From Oscillospiraceae bacterium (lineage in GTDB: Bacteria; Bacillota; Clostridia; Oscillospirales; Acutalibacteraceae), in the NCBI GenBank assembly GCA_029225165.1, contig JAQXVY010000022.1, positions 1-64,000 of the forward strand: a stretch of 64,000 nt of DNA, given 5' to 3'. Made by a program: the position numbers and the translations under genes. Of the stretch, positions 36,093-44,945 are shown in pieces (positions within the stretch are counted from its first letter, which is position 1; each line of letters begins with the position of its first letter). The notes beneath the pieces are model-generated. The model had not been told where the DNA came from, made no database searches, and worked only from the letters and a program-made list of their open reading frames with translations.

Positions 36093-37270
36093 CATAAGGA
36101 TAAATTACCTTTGCAGTAGTTTTCAAACATATCCATTGCCTTATTATTCATCTTGTCAAATACATTGCAGTATGTATTCAGGGTAATAGATATGTCGGAG
36201 TGTCCCATCCAGTTTTTCAGAACATTGGCTGAAACGCCTGACTCTATTGCCCTTGTGGCAAAGGTATGTCTTAATAAATGTTGACCGCCACTTACATTTA
36301 TATTTGCCTTTTTGCAAATTCTGCTGAAAGCACTGTTTGCCTGCTGTGTGGAGATAGGTCTGTTGCTTTTAAAGTTATAGAAAAGCAAATTGTCATCGTT
36401 TTTTCTGTATTCGGACAAGGCCTTTTTAAGCACAGGCACAAGGCAGCTGTTGATGGGAACATCTCTTACACCTTTATTGGTTTTTGTTGTGTTACCCAGC
36501 TTTATTTCGTAATCTATGCCTCTTGTGACGGTGTTGCGCACATGAATAACACCGTTTATAAAATCAATATCCTTTGGCGTCAGAGCACATATTTCTCCCA
36601 TTCTCAAACCGGCAAAAAGCTCAATATAGAAAAGCGGTCTGTAATCAATAGCATTTTTGTTCAGCTTTAATTCTGACAAAGCTGTTAAAAAAGCCTTTTC
36701 TTCCTCTAAAGTAAAGGCGTCAATTCTCTTGTCCTGTTTATCGGAAATCGGTCTTTTGATAAATGGACTGTCCATTAGATTGTAGGACATTAATTGTTTG
36801 TTTATTGCCAGATTATATGCCTTTGAAAGGGCGCTGTAAACCTTGCTGATGACGCTGTTAGAGTATGTTGCTTTTAATGATATGAGAAAAGCGTTGATTT
36901 GCTTTTCATGGATTTTCACTATTGGAATCGAACCTAAAAGACTTTTTTCGATTATATTAATAGTAAAAATTCTTCTGTTGTAGGATGCGTCCTTGATGGC
37001 ATTAATGTCATAATCAAATCTTGCATCTTCCTTTAGCAAATCCACAACGGTAGCATTTGTTGTTTCGGTAATTCTGCCCTTTGCAATTTCACACAACAAT
37101 TTATTCTTCTTGTTAATTACCTCGGTTTTCGTTTTGCCGGAAATACTTTTTCTTGCACTTGCGCCACTAAAGGTTTTGTAACTAATCTGGCATCTCCATC
37201 GTTTGTTTCTTTCGTCAAAAAATATTGTTCCTTCACCGTTGCTGTTTCGCTTCTTATTCGCTTTACTCAC
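36092..37270 (-). CDS. int: Tyrosine integrase (Tn916-like)
   Basis: This site-specific recombinase drives insertion and excision of the island. The 392-residue protein has an N-terminal arm-binding-like domain (GEGTIFFDERNKRWRCQISYKT), a core-binding domain (about 65-165) and a catalytic domain with Arg in LFAGLRMGEICAL, the H-x-x-R box HLLRHTFATR, a second His in WMGHSD and Tyr in ITLNTYCNVF. It starts at GTG 37270, with AGGGTG 7 bases upstream. It reads toward the tRNA scar 1.7 kb away, and the excisionase-like gene is 29 bases upstream. Confidence 0.9.
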   Translation of the reverse strand: MSKANKKRNSNGEGTIFFDERNKRWRCQISYKTFSGASARKSISGKTKTEVINKKNKLLCEIAKGRITETTNATVVDLLKEDARFDYDINAIKDASYNRRIFTINIIEKSLLGSIPIVKIHEKQINAFLISLKATYSNSVISKVYSALSKAYNLAINKQLMSYNLMDSPFIKRPISDKQDKRIDAFTLEEEKAFLTALSELKLNKNAIDYRPLFYIELFAGLRMGEICALTPKDIDFINGVIHVRNTVTRGIDYEIKLGNTTKTNKGVRDVPINSCLVPVLKKALSEYRKNDDNLLFYNFKSNRPISTQQANSAFSRICKKANINVSGGQHLLRHTFATRAIESGVSANVLKNWMGHSDISITLNTYCNVFDKMNNKAMDMFENYCKGNLSL

Positions 37271-37299
37271 AATAATTCACCCTAATTAGTTATCATTCG

Positions 37300-37587
37300 C
37301 TATTTCCAATAATCTTTGTCGGCTCTGCATCTTTTGACTGAAAAGAACTCAATAAAGGCCGATTTAAGCACCAATTTCTTTTTACCCAAATCAGTTGCAG
37401 GAAATGCAGGATTATTGAATAAATCTTCTACGGTTTTTTTAGACCAATTTGTAATTCGTATTACATCTTGGATAGTAAAAAATAAATCTTCGTTAAAAAC
37501 AATCTTATAGTTTTTATCCAATGCCTCTAATTGTTTGTTCATTTCCTTGACTGCGTCTAACGGCAGTACTAAACTATTTTCTTTCAT
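37300..37587 (-). CDS. xis: Excisionase-like DNA-binding protein
   Basis: The 95-residue protein has a C-terminal helix-turn-helix of the excisionase/MerR-like type (FTIQDVIRITNWSKKTVEDLFNNPAFPATDLGKKKLVLKSAFIEFF), the layout that pairs with Tn916-like integrases. CAGGAG precedes the ATG. With int it forms the recombination module of the island. The identification rests on the motif and the int neighbour. Confidence 0.7.
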   Translation of the reverse strand: MKENSLVLPLDAVKEMNKQLEALDKNYKIVFNEDLFFTIQDVIRITNWSKKTVEDLFNNPAFPATDLGKKKLVLKSAFIEFFSVKRCRADKDYWK

Positions 37588-38037
37588 AATTATTTTCTCC
37601 TGAATTTATCAAAAATTTGATAAGAGTCAGATATAGCACAACATGCTTCATTTTAGTTATAAATATTTATTGACTCATAAAAGGAGATTATTTAAAGAAT
37701 ACACTTACAATTTTAAAAATTTATAAAGAAAGGTGATAAACTCAATAAAATACTTACATTCAATTAAATATCATAATTCTAAAACGATGCACATTATTCA
37801 ATACTGGTTCTTGTTCTTATCTACACATATTATAGCACAAATGTTCTCAAAGAAAAAGGCCATGCTAAGCATTTTCTCTGTTTATGATATTTATAGCAAA
37901 GAATTTACTGCGAATTTTGTAAGCATCCCACAATATTTCGTGAAATTATACAATATATAGTGTTTTATTAATTTGTTTTACAAGAAGTAGTGGTAGTTTG
38001 CTGTTTTATATAAGTACACTAAAGCTTGAGTATGACA
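37588..38037. other. Gene-free AT-rich stretch upstream of the integrase module
   Basis: I see no convincing gene. One short open frame (37733-37960) lacks a ribosome site and any family motif. Promoters for the divergent units must lie here. Confidence 0.5.
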
Positions 38038-38066
38038 TTGACAAAAGAAAACAAAAATAATATAAT
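38038..38066 (+). promoter_or_regulatory. Consensus promoter of the nucleotidyltransferase pair
   Basis: TTGACA and TATAAT, both perfect, are 17 bp apart, 55 bases before the start. Confidence 0.85.
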
Positions 38067-38121
38067 ATGAATAGAATAATACTATTAATGAAAAAGTAAT
38101 ATAATTAAATGAGGAATATTA

Positions 38122-38637
38122 ATGGATCTACATAGAGATGAAATAATAAGCAGGCTTTTGCAGGTTGATAAAGATATGGCGTTGTTAGATACGACGCCGG
38201 ATATGTATTCGTGTGTAATAGTGGGAGGCAGTGCACTTGTACTGATGGAGAAAATTTACAGGTCAACCCACGACATAGATTCAATAGATGCAAGCGATCA
38301 AATAAAGCCTCTTTTAGAAACCTACAACATAAATATGAATGTAAAAGCATATCGGATTAACTTTCCCGAAGATTATCTCGATAGAATCATTGAAGTTGAT
38401 ATTCCCACGAAAAAGGTTAAATTCTATACAGTATCCCTTGAAGATTTAGTTGTTTCTAAATTGTGTGGTATGCGAGGAAAAGATGTTGAAGATATTGAAA
38501 ATGAGCTTGTATATCAGGATTTAAACTGGGACTTAATGGATGAATTGATTGACGAAGTTTGTTACGGTTTGCTTAATGATTTTGATGTTAATGCATTGAA
38601 ATTAAATTATGAAAACTATAAGGAGAGATTCAAATGA
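38122..38637 (+). CDS. Nucleotidyltransferase-fold protein, possible toxin
   Basis: The 171-residue protein has the nucleotidyltransferase signature VIVGGSALVLMEK followed by THDIDSID (GGS...DxD-type acidic pair, about residues 34-53) and a third acidic strand IIEVDI. This layout is seen in DUF6036/AbiEii-like and MNT-type proteins. The next gene overlaps by 4 bases, and the pair has one strong promoter and a shared terminator, the arrangement of a toxin-antitoxin or abortive-infection module. The catalytic role is from fold motifs; the toxin role is inferred. Confidence 0.6.
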   Translation: MDLHRDEIISRLLQVDKDMALLDTTPDMYSCVIVGGSALVLMEKIYRSTHDIDSIDASDQIKPLLETYNINMNVKAYRINFPEDYLDRIIEVDIPTKKVKFYTVSLEDLVVSKLCGMRGKDVEDIENELVYQDLNWDLMDELIDEVCYGLLNDFDVNALKLNYENYKERFK

Positions 38638-39173
38638 GAGAATTGACATTCAAAGGTTACTTGCTTTCACAGCTTCAGGAGTTATCCGGTTTTAATAGTA
38701 CCTCACTTTATTCTTTCTCTCAGCTTGCCTGTAACAACGCAAGATTAAAGGATGCGTTGACTTTGTATTTAGTAATGTACACAGAAGAAAATCTTAAAGG
38801 CAAGTTATTGAAAAAATTCGACTATCTAAACAGCTCATGCGAAAGGCTTAAAGGACTTAATTATGATAATGCTAAGACCTATTTGCAGAATGACAACTTG
38901 AGTGAATACAGGACGATTTATAATAATTTTTTATATCAGCGAAACCATAAGGAGCAGGAAAACAGGCTTAAAATGATGATGTATAGAAAAATCTCCCAGG
39001 TAAAGCAAGTTAAGGGAGTTTCAAATTATCGCATATATAAAGAGTTGAATCTGAATCACGGAAATGTAAATGCTTTTCTCAAAAACGGCGATACAAGCAA
39101 GGTGAGTTTGGATTCGGCAAGAAAAATATTGGCGTTCGTTAATGAATACGAGCCTATGAAGAAAAGTCTGTAA
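38634..39173 (+). CDS. Partner of the nucleotidyltransferase, HTH-like C-terminus
   Basis: The 179-residue protein is unknown. The N-terminal two-thirds are helical and charged. The last 50 residues (VSNYRIYKELNLNHGNVNAFLKNGD) look like a Cro/XRE-type helix-turn-helix, which would suit an autoregulating antitoxin. It overlaps the upstream gene by ATGA. No membrane span or signal peptide is present. Confidence 0.55.
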   Translation: MRELTFKGYLLSQLQELSGFNSTSLYSFSQLACNNARLKDALTLYLVMYTEENLKGKLLKKFDYLNSSCERLKGLNYDNAKTYLQNDNLSEYRTIYNNFLYQRNHKEQENRLKMMMYRKISQVKQVKGVSNYRIYKELNLNHGNVNAFLKNGDTSKVSLDSARKILAFVNEYEPMKKSL

Positions 39174-39198
39174 TTTTGATCTCATATGATAATGATAC

Positions 39199-39233
39199 GG
39201 CTGAAGGCTATTATTACCTTCAGCCTTTTGTCT
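39199..39233 (+). terminator. Terminator of the nucleotidyltransferase pair
   Basis: GGCTGAAGG and CCTTCAGCC arms are followed by TTTTG. Confidence 0.85.
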
Positions 39234-39260
39234 TATTTATTACCTTTTTAGCAAAAAGCT

Positions 39261-39450
39261 GTTGCGTTTTGCAACGATTTTTCTGTTTTTCTAAAAATTT
39301 CAGGATGATACTCGGTATCATTTTCACGTACACATGTGTACGCATGATTTGCAGTTGCATTGCTAACATTACCGTTATTTACTATGTTTTTTTGACAACC
39401 GGGAAATACTTTTTGAAGGAGTGAATTACCCCTACTTACTTTGTTGAAGG
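39261..39450 (+). repeat. Triple-palindrome direct repeat, copy A
   Basis: The ~190-bp unit has three hairpins in a row: GTTGC-GTTTT-GCAAC (39261-39275), ATGATAC-TCG-GTATCAT (39305-39321) and the perfect 16-bp palindrome CGTACACATGTGTACG (39327-39342). A conserved GGGAAATACTTTTTGA block follows. Copy B is at 41320-41515 and a decayed fragment at about 54331-54375. Confidence 0.85.
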
Positions 39451-39580
39451 GGGAGAAAACAGTACTTATTTTGAATTTCTCTAAATCTACTTCCCAAAAA
39501 TGAAAATAATAAAATTTGAATTTAAAAACGCTTAAAAAAGACACATTCCGTTTTGCAGTAAGTGTTGATAAGCATTTTTC

Positions 39581-39681
39581 TATACCCTTTGAGGTATAAA
39601 ACTAAATCAGTTGTGTAAAATATACCCGTTAGGGTGTTTTACCTCAAAATTCTGTTGACAAATAACCCGAAAGGGTATAAT
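39581..39681 (+). promoter_or_regulatory. hipBST promoter with three HipB-type operators
   Basis: Three copies of an inverted TATACCC-N4-GGGTATA type box lie at 39581-39598, 39621-39637 and 39662-39678. The third fills the spacer between TTGACA (39655-39660) and TATAAT (39676-39681). HipB-family repressors bind such palindromes, so autorepression is likely. Confidence 0.7.
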
Positions 39682-39714
39682 ATAATATATAACAACACAA
39701 AGGAGAATGCTTAT

Positions 39715-39918
39715 ATGAATCCCATTGCAGAATTTGTGAAAGAAAACAGAAAAGCAGCAGGACTTACACAGCAAGAATTTGCTTTGCGTTCAGGTCTTGG
39801 GCTTCGCTTTGTGCGTGAGCTTGAGCAAGGCAAAGAAACTGTTCGTATGGATAAAGTCAATGTTGCCCTTGCTATGTTCAATGCCGAGGCAGTCGCCGGA
39901 AAGAAGGATAACAAATGA
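39715..39918 (+). CDS. hipB: HipB-like XRE repressor
   Basis: The 67-residue protein is little more than one Cro/XRE helix-turn-helix (FVKENRKAAGLTQQEFALRSGLGLRFVRELEQGKETVRMDKVN), as in HipB. ATG 39715 has AAGGAG 8 bases upstream; the longer frame starts inside the promoter. It overlaps hipS by 4 bases. In HipBST systems HipB is the DNA-binding component. Confidence 0.85.
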   Translation: MNPIAEFVKENRKAAGLTQQEFALRSGLGLRFVRELEQGKETVRMDKVNVALAMFNAEAVAGKKDNK

Positions 39919-40244
39919 GTGTTTTCAGAAGTGGCTATGTGTATGTAAGAAACAACTTCGCAGGTGTTTTGCAGGAAACTGACGAAGGCTATTCTTTCAA
40001 ATATGATACTGAATATTTGAAGTCTGACAATGCATCTGCGGTTTCACTGACATTGCCTTTACAAACAGATACCTATACATCAAAAACCTTGTTTTCATTC
40101 TTTGACGGTCTTATCCCCGAAGGCTGGCTCCTTAAAATAGTTACCGATAACTGGAAATTGGATAGCCGTGACCGCTTTGGAGTACTTCTTGTTGCCTGCA
40201 AAGACGGAATTGGAAATGTATCTATAAGGGAGGAACGCATATGA
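39915..40244 (+). CDS. hipS: HipS-like protein (separate HipA N-terminal subdomain 1)
   Basis: The 109-residue protein matches the HipA N-terminal subdomain (GYVYVRNNFAGVLQE; LFSFFDGLIPEGWLL; DRFGVLLVACKDGIGNVSI) but stands alone as its own gene. In the HipBST systems described in enteropathogenic E. coli this small protein is the antitoxin of the kinase. It overlaps hipB and hipT by 4 bases each, so all three are co-translated. Confidence 0.8.
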   Translation: MSVFRSGYVYVRNNFAGVLQETDEGYSFKYDTEYLKSDNASAVSLTLPLQTDTYTSKTLFSFFDGLIPEGWLLKIVTDNWKLDSRDRFGVLLVACKDGIGNVSIREERI

Positions 40245-41194
40245 ATTGTTTGTGTTGTGGCAAACCACTCCCCACACCTGATGAATCGGGTTGGCACAAA
40301 GCTTGTATAAAGCGTTTTTTCGGCACAACCAAGCTCCCCGAAATCGAAATTGACGATAAAACATTAAATCTGTTAGCAACCGAAACTACTAACAAGGGCT
40401 TCACTGTTCCCGGAGTTCAAAAGAAATTGTCCTTGCACCTTGTAAGTGAGGGGAATAACCCAAGATTAACCCTTGTAAACTACCCTACGGGCTATATTCT
40501 CAAACCGCAGGTTGCGAAATTTGAGGCTCTTCCCGAATCTGAACAGCTTGTTATGTCAATGGCAGATATGGCGGGAATTTCAACCGTTCCTCACGCTTTA
40601 ATTAAAGGCAATATGGGACTTGCATATATAACAAGACGAGTTGACCGCAAGGTTAATAAAGATAGTATGGAAATGCTGGCAATGGAAGATTTTTGCCAAC
40701 TTGATTTAAGACTTACCGAAGACAAATACCGTGGCTCGTATGAGCGTTGTGCAAAGATTATCAAGAGGTATTCTTCCAGAATTGGCATTGATATGGCAGA
40801 GTTTTTCATCCGATTGGTGTTCTCGTTTATCGTGGGCAATTCCGATATGCACCTTAAAAACTTTTCGCTTATTGAAACCTCAGAAGGCTCAGGTGAATAT
40901 GTGCTTTCACCTGCATACGACCTGCTTCCGGTAAATGCCAATATGCCGGCAGATAAGGAGCAGTTTGCTTTGCCGATGAACAGTAAAAAAACTAATATTC
41001 GCAAAAAGGATTTTCTGATTTTTGCTGATGAGTGCGGTATTACAAAAACGACAGCCGAAAAACTGATTAATAATCTCGTTGCATTCGCCCCAAAGTGGCT
41101 TTCAATGTGCGATAACTCGTTACTGCTTCCCAATGATTTGAAAGAGAGATTGAAAAAGATAATTACAGAAAGAGCAAAAATATTAAAAAGCTAA
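40241..41194 (+). CDS. hipT: HipT-like serine/threonine kinase toxin
   Basis: The 317-residue kinase has a HipA C-terminal fold: Gly-rich loop TVPGVQKK (about 55-62), ATP lysine in YILKPQ (K88), catalytic loop GNSDMHLKN (Asp202, Asn207) and metal motif AYDLLP (Asp227). The canonical HipA autophosphorylated serine position is occupied by Thr55. It begins with a Cys cluster (CLCCGKPLPTPDESGWHKAC) that could bind zinc. Known HipT phosphorylates tryptophanyl-tRNA synthetase; the target here is unknown. Confidence 0.82.
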   Translation: MNCLCCGKPLPTPDESGWHKACIKRFFGTTKLPEIEIDDKTLNLLATETTNKGFTVPGVQKKLSLHLVSEGNNPRLTLVNYPTGYILKPQVAKFEALPESEQLVMSMADMAGISTVPHALIKGNMGLAYITRRVDRKVNKDSMEMLAMEDFCQLDLRLTEDKYRGSYERCAKIIKRYSSRIGIDMAEFFIRLVFSFIVGNSDMHLKNFSLIETSEGSGEYVLSPAYDLLPVNANMPADKEQFALPMNSKKTNIRKKDFLIFADECGITKTTAEKLINNLVAFAPKWLSMCDNSLLLPNDLKERLKKIITERAKILKS

Positions 41195-41270
41195 ATGTTG
41201 TCAGAATTGTGAGGACGACAAAAAAACGGTTCAGAAACAATTCAAAACATCACCCTGTTTATAAGCACGA

Positions 41271-41306
41271 AAACACCTCTAAGATTAATTTCTTAGGGGT
41301 GTTTTT
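41271..41306 (+). terminator. Terminator of hipBST
   Basis: AAACACCTCTAAGA pairs with TTCTTAGGGGTGTTT and ends in T's. Confidence 0.88.
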
Positions 41307-41319
41307 ACATTGAAAGAGT

Positions 41320-41515
41320 GTTGCGTTTTGCAACGATTTTTCTGTTTTTCTTAAAATTTCAGGATGATACTCGGTATCATTTTCACGTACACATGTGTAC
41401 GTATGATTTGGATGTAGATTGCTAATCATACCGTTATTTGTTACGATTTTTTGACACCTGGGAAATACTTTTTGAGTAGTGGACTATACCTACTTTCTAT
41501 GTTGAAAAAGGGGAT
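41320..41515 (+). repeat. Triple-palindrome direct repeat, copy B
   Basis: This is the same ~190-bp unit as copy A with the three palindromes intact at 41320-41334, 41364-41380 and 41386-41401. The two copies bracket hipBST in direct orientation. Confidence 0.85.
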
Positions 41516-41543
41516 TGCATATCTTGTTTTTTGCCTAAAACAA

Positions 41544-41786
41544 TCATTCAGAAAGTACCTCATATGCTTTTCGATTTTTGTTAATCAGTCGCTTTGAAAC
41601 TGAAAGCAAATCTTCATTGTCAGCAAGTTGTTCCTTTTCAGCGGCTTCAAATTTAACAAGTAGATAGCGAGGTGTATTGTTCTTAAGGATAACCACGGAA
41701 CCATTCTCGTCAACCATACGAGCAACACGAGAAAAATTTTGATTAGCCTCAGTGATAGATACAAGATTTTTAGTATTTACATTCAT
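41544..41786 (-). CDS. Phd/YefM-family antitoxin without a toxin
   Basis: The 80-residue protein has the Phd/YefM N-terminal DNA-binding part (LVSITEANQNFSRVARMVDENGSVVILKNNTPRYLLV) and a charged C-terminal tail that in relatives wraps the toxin. AAGGAG precedes ATG 41786. Downstream on its strand lies only repeat copy B, so the usual Doc/YoeB/RelE partner is missing. It may be a solitary regulator or an anti-addiction gene. Confidence 0.8.
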   Translation of the reverse strand: MNVNTKNLVSITEANQNFSRVARMVDENGSVVILKNNTPRYLLVKFEAAEKEQLADNEDLLSVSKRLINKNRKAYEVLSE

Positions 41787-41828
41787 AGTGACAACTCCTT
41801 TTGTTTTCTAATTATATCATACACAAAT

Positions 41829-41850
41829 AATAGGTTAAATTCAACCTATT
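41829..41850 (-). promoter_or_regulatory. Operator palindrome of the Phd-like gene
   Basis: AATAGGTT and AACCTATT arms overlap the likely -35, with -10 TATAAT (minus strand) at 41811-41816. A third half-site AATAGGTT is at about 41893. This fits autorepression. Confidence 0.65.
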
Positions 41851-42626
41851 GTAACTATTAAGAAATTATAATATTAAAGCACAAAAAACAATAAAATAGG
41901 TTGTATGTCGCAAGTTTTTTTAAGAGGATTATTAAATAGGGGAGAGTAACTATCTCTGATATACTCTAATCTTCTTCAGAACACAACCACTTGTGAGTCT
42001 TAAAATACTCTTGCTATCACCCAATATATACTCTCAATAATTCGATATTTAATATATCAAAATTATCAAATTACTATACATTATTTATGTATATTATTTG
42101 TTCGATTTTGTGATGCTTTTTTGCTGAATAATATATCTATAAATAAAATCATTATGAAAAATCAGCAAAAAAATCACAAAATCGAATCAGAGAAAACCGC
42201 TTTTATAAGTGCAGAAAAACACAAAAATAATGAATTACAAGCAATCAATTTTTTATAGTTCGGGAGAAAGAAAAGCCGGTTTCCTCTTGCTTTTCGACTT
42301 TTCGCCTTTCTATAGGTAGGAGAAAGCCAGTAAATATCAGTATTTTAGAGCATTTTAGTAGTTGTAAAAAGAGGGGTATTTTTAAAGGTTTCATTTTTAC
42401 AACTTTAAAGGGGCTTATTTTTACAACTTTTCAAGCCGATTTTTACGAAAAATTCAGATGTTTAAAGATTACAAATATTCTATATTGTAATTAATTTTAT
42501 AACCTTATTAATGAAAAATACTTTAGTAAAATTTATTTTGGGGATAGTAACATCTCCTAATTTATAAATGTATAAATATCCAAAATATAGTATAATTATC
42601 CGTTGAAAATTCCCTTGTAACTGATA
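41851..42626. other. Long gene-free region with inverted and direct repeats
   Basis: A ~27-bp imperfect inverted repeat lies at about 42113-42139 and 42164-42188 (TTCGATTTTGTGAT...TTTTTGCTGA arms). TTTTTACAACTTT-type direct repeats (with one inverted GTTGTAAAAAG) occur between 42360 and 42435. I find no coding frame with a ribosome site. The arrangement would suit a replication origin, a regulatory RNA or decayed DNA. Confidence 0.5.
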
Positions 42627-42669
42627 TGCCCCCACAAGTTAGTCCTTAAAATTCTAACTTTCGGGGGCA
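42627..42669 (-). terminator. Terminator of the MazG-helicase operon
   Basis: TGCCCCC...AGTTAG pairs with CTAACT...GGGGGCA, a long stem just past the helicase stop. Confidence 0.8.
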
Positions 42670-42688
42670 TTTTAGTGGCAAAATTTTA

Positions 42689-44944
42689 TTATCTATTTTC
42701 CAACCTACCGTAATACACATCCAGCTTTTCATCGCAGATAGCAAGTATATGCTTAACATCATCTGCTGATAATTTTTTGAAAACTGTTGGGTTGATTTCG
42801 ATGTAATTAACATCTTTACACCTTTTGAGGAAACGCATATCTGCAAAGCGTTTGAAGGGGTTGCTGAAAATATTTCTCTCCACATCCTTTTCGGTATATC
42901 CACCCTTTTGGTAGATGCTATTTGCTTTTTCTGCTACCAATCCTCTTTCTTTTCTGTCCTCATAGAAGTCTATAAAATAATTAACTATATCCACAATACG
43001 GACTTTTCCTGACTCGTCAATATGGTCGAAAATTGCCTTTAACAGAACAGGCTTATAGGAGAAGCTCATATCCATTTTCTCAATGAATTTCATAAACTTA
43101 TCCTTGATATTTGCAGAGGTAATTAAATCCCAACCATACTTATCTGCATACATTCTAACCGTGTCCTCACGATAATAATTGAAAAACCTCTTTTCGCCAA
43201 TTGGCACAGCCATATCAGGAACAATTTTTCCCTCTCGAACATATCTATCAACAGTTTCGGACTGAACATCAACCATTCTGATAAACTCCATCTGTGACAT
43301 CATATCCTTAACTTCATTCTGCCAGTTGAACATATTGATAGTTTCAAAATCATAAATGTTAATGGGTATATCAAGATAAGCTTCCGGTTTTTCGCCTTTA
43401 CGGAACATATCACTGTCAATAGCCTTTTTGCCATCCGGTGCAAGTACATATTCAAGTGGGTGATATTCTTCAATATTGAGAAGTCTGTGGATAGAATAGG
43501 GCATATTAAACATATTTGCATTATCCACAAAGTCGAACACAAGGAGGTCTGTTTTGCCTGCACACTTTCTTGTACCTCTGCCAAGCTGTTGCATATAGAT
43601 AGTCTTTGACATTGTAGGTCTTGCCATAAACAAAACCTCTGTTCGTGGACTGTCCCACCCCTCATTCAAAAGGTCACAGGCACAAAGTACATTTGTATCA
43701 CCATTCTCGTAATCATTGAGAATTTTATCTCTGACTTGTTTCTTATCACGACCGGAAACAGACTCTGCATTTACACCCATTTCACGGAGGAGTTTTGCTA
43801 TTTCCGTTGAATGATTAACACTTGCACAGAAGATAACTGTCTTTTTATCCTTAACATAATTCACATATGTGTCAGCAATCAGCTTGTTTCTCTCCGGAAT
43901 AAAAAGTTTGCTTTCAAGGTCTTGTGAATTGTACTTAATACCGTTAATTCTAACATCGGATAAATCAATATCCGTCTTAATTCTAATACATCTAATGGGT
44001 GCAAGAATACCTCTTTTTACAGCAGTTTCCAAGTCCATTTTGTGAGCAACATTTTGGAACAAAGCCAACATATCCTCACCGTCAGAACGTTCCGGTGTAG
44101 CTGATAATCCAAGAATAAATTTCGGGTTAAAGTAACTAAAAATTTTCTGATAAGTTTTAGCTGCTGCGTGGTGGCACTCGTCAACAATTATGTAGTCAAA
44201 TGAGTCTGTATTGAAATCAATAAGATGCTTTGACATTGTTTGAACTGTTGCAAAAACTACCTGTCCATTGGAGTTTTTGACCTCGCCAGTATATTTACTT
44301 CTCGTAGCCTCAGGCCATATCTTTTTAAAGGTTTCCTCTGCTTGGTCTGCAAGTTTTAAGGCATTAACAAGGAATAGTGTTCTGCCACCAACTTCCTTTG
44401 CGTCAGTTGTAGCTGTTACTGTTTTGCCGACTCCTGTTGCGTGATACAACAAAGCTATTGTTTCACCTTTTTCACGCATTTTCTTAAGGTTATCTATGGC
44501 TTCCTGCTGGTACTCACGAAGTTCAAAAGCCTGTCCTTCCTGTTGGGGAAGAAAGTCCTGAATTTCTTTTAAAAACGGAGTTTCGCCAAGGAAAGTTATC
44601 AACTCATCTTTAACCTTTTCAGGCTGTTTCAAAAGTTGATTATATGCCCAACGATATACTCTCCAGTCATTGAATACCATACTATTCTGCTTTAGCAAAT
44701 CGTCAAAATACTTGCTGTCAGAAACCTTTTTAGGATTGTGATATGTTTCTCCGTCAATCTCAATGGCAATTTTCATATCTTGATTTTCAAGAGCAAAATC
44801 TATGTATCTGTGGTTGCCGTATATATCAACAAAAGGATGCTGAATATATAGGTTGTTTGCCTTGTCCGGTCCGAATGCCTCGCAGAATAATTCCACAAAT
44901 AATTCTTCAGCCTTGCTGTTTACAGATGTGACCTTTGTTATCAT
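42689..44944 (-). CDS. Nuclease-helicase fusion (DUF559/Vsr-like plus superfamily 2 helicase)
   Basis: The 751-residue protein has an N-terminal endonuclease-like domain (about 10-115: YIDFAL, AIEIDGETYH, Trp/Arg-rich VYRW) of the restriction type. An SF2 helicase follows: Q-like region, Walker A HATGVGKT (168-175), DECHH (255-259), LSATPERSDGED, FCASVNHS and motif VI QQLGRGTRK. The C-terminal 250 residues are unknown. It starts one base after the stop of the MazG-like gene, so the two are coupled. Context and domain mix suggest DNA defence, but I cannot match it to a named system. Confidence 0.8.
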   Translation of the reverse strand: MITKVTSVNSKAEELFVELFCEAFGPDKANNLYIQHPFVDIYGNHRYIDFALENQDMKIAIEIDGETYHNPKKVSDSKYFDDLLKQNSMVFNDWRVYRWAYNQLLKQPEKVKDELITFLGETPFLKEIQDFLPQQEGQAFELREYQQEAIDNLKKMREKGETIALLYHATGVGKTVTATTDAKEVGGRTLFLVNALKLADQAEETFKKIWPEATRSKYTGEVKNSNGQVVFATVQTMSKHLIDFNTDSFDYIIVDECHHAAAKTYQKIFSYFNPKFILGLSATPERSDGEDMLALFQNVAHKMDLETAVKRGILAPIRCIRIKTDIDLSDVRINGIKYNSQDLESKLFIPERNKLIADTYVNYVKDKKTVIFCASVNHSTEIAKLLREMGVNAESVSGRDKKQVRDKILNDYENGDTNVLCACDLLNEGWDSPRTEVLFMARPTMSKTIYMQQLGRGTRKCAGKTDLLVFDFVDNANMFNMPYSIHRLLNIEEYHPLEYVLAPDGKKAIDSDMFRKGEKPEAYLDIPINIYDFETINMFNWQNEVKDMMSQMEFIRMVDVQSETVDRYVREGKIVPDMAVPIGEKRFFNYYREDTVRMYADKYGWDLITSANIKDKFMKFIEKMDMSFSYKPVLLKAIFDHIDESGKVRIVDIVNYFIDFYEDRKERGLVAEKANSIYQKGGYTEKDVERNIFSNPFKRFADMRFLKRCKDVNYIEINPTVFKKLSADDVKHILAICDEKLDVYYGRLENR

Positions 44945-44945
44945 T

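Noticed and set aside
37733-37960. 75-codon open frame
   Set aside because: It has no ribosome site or recognisable motif, and its composition is that of the surrounding non-coding DNA.
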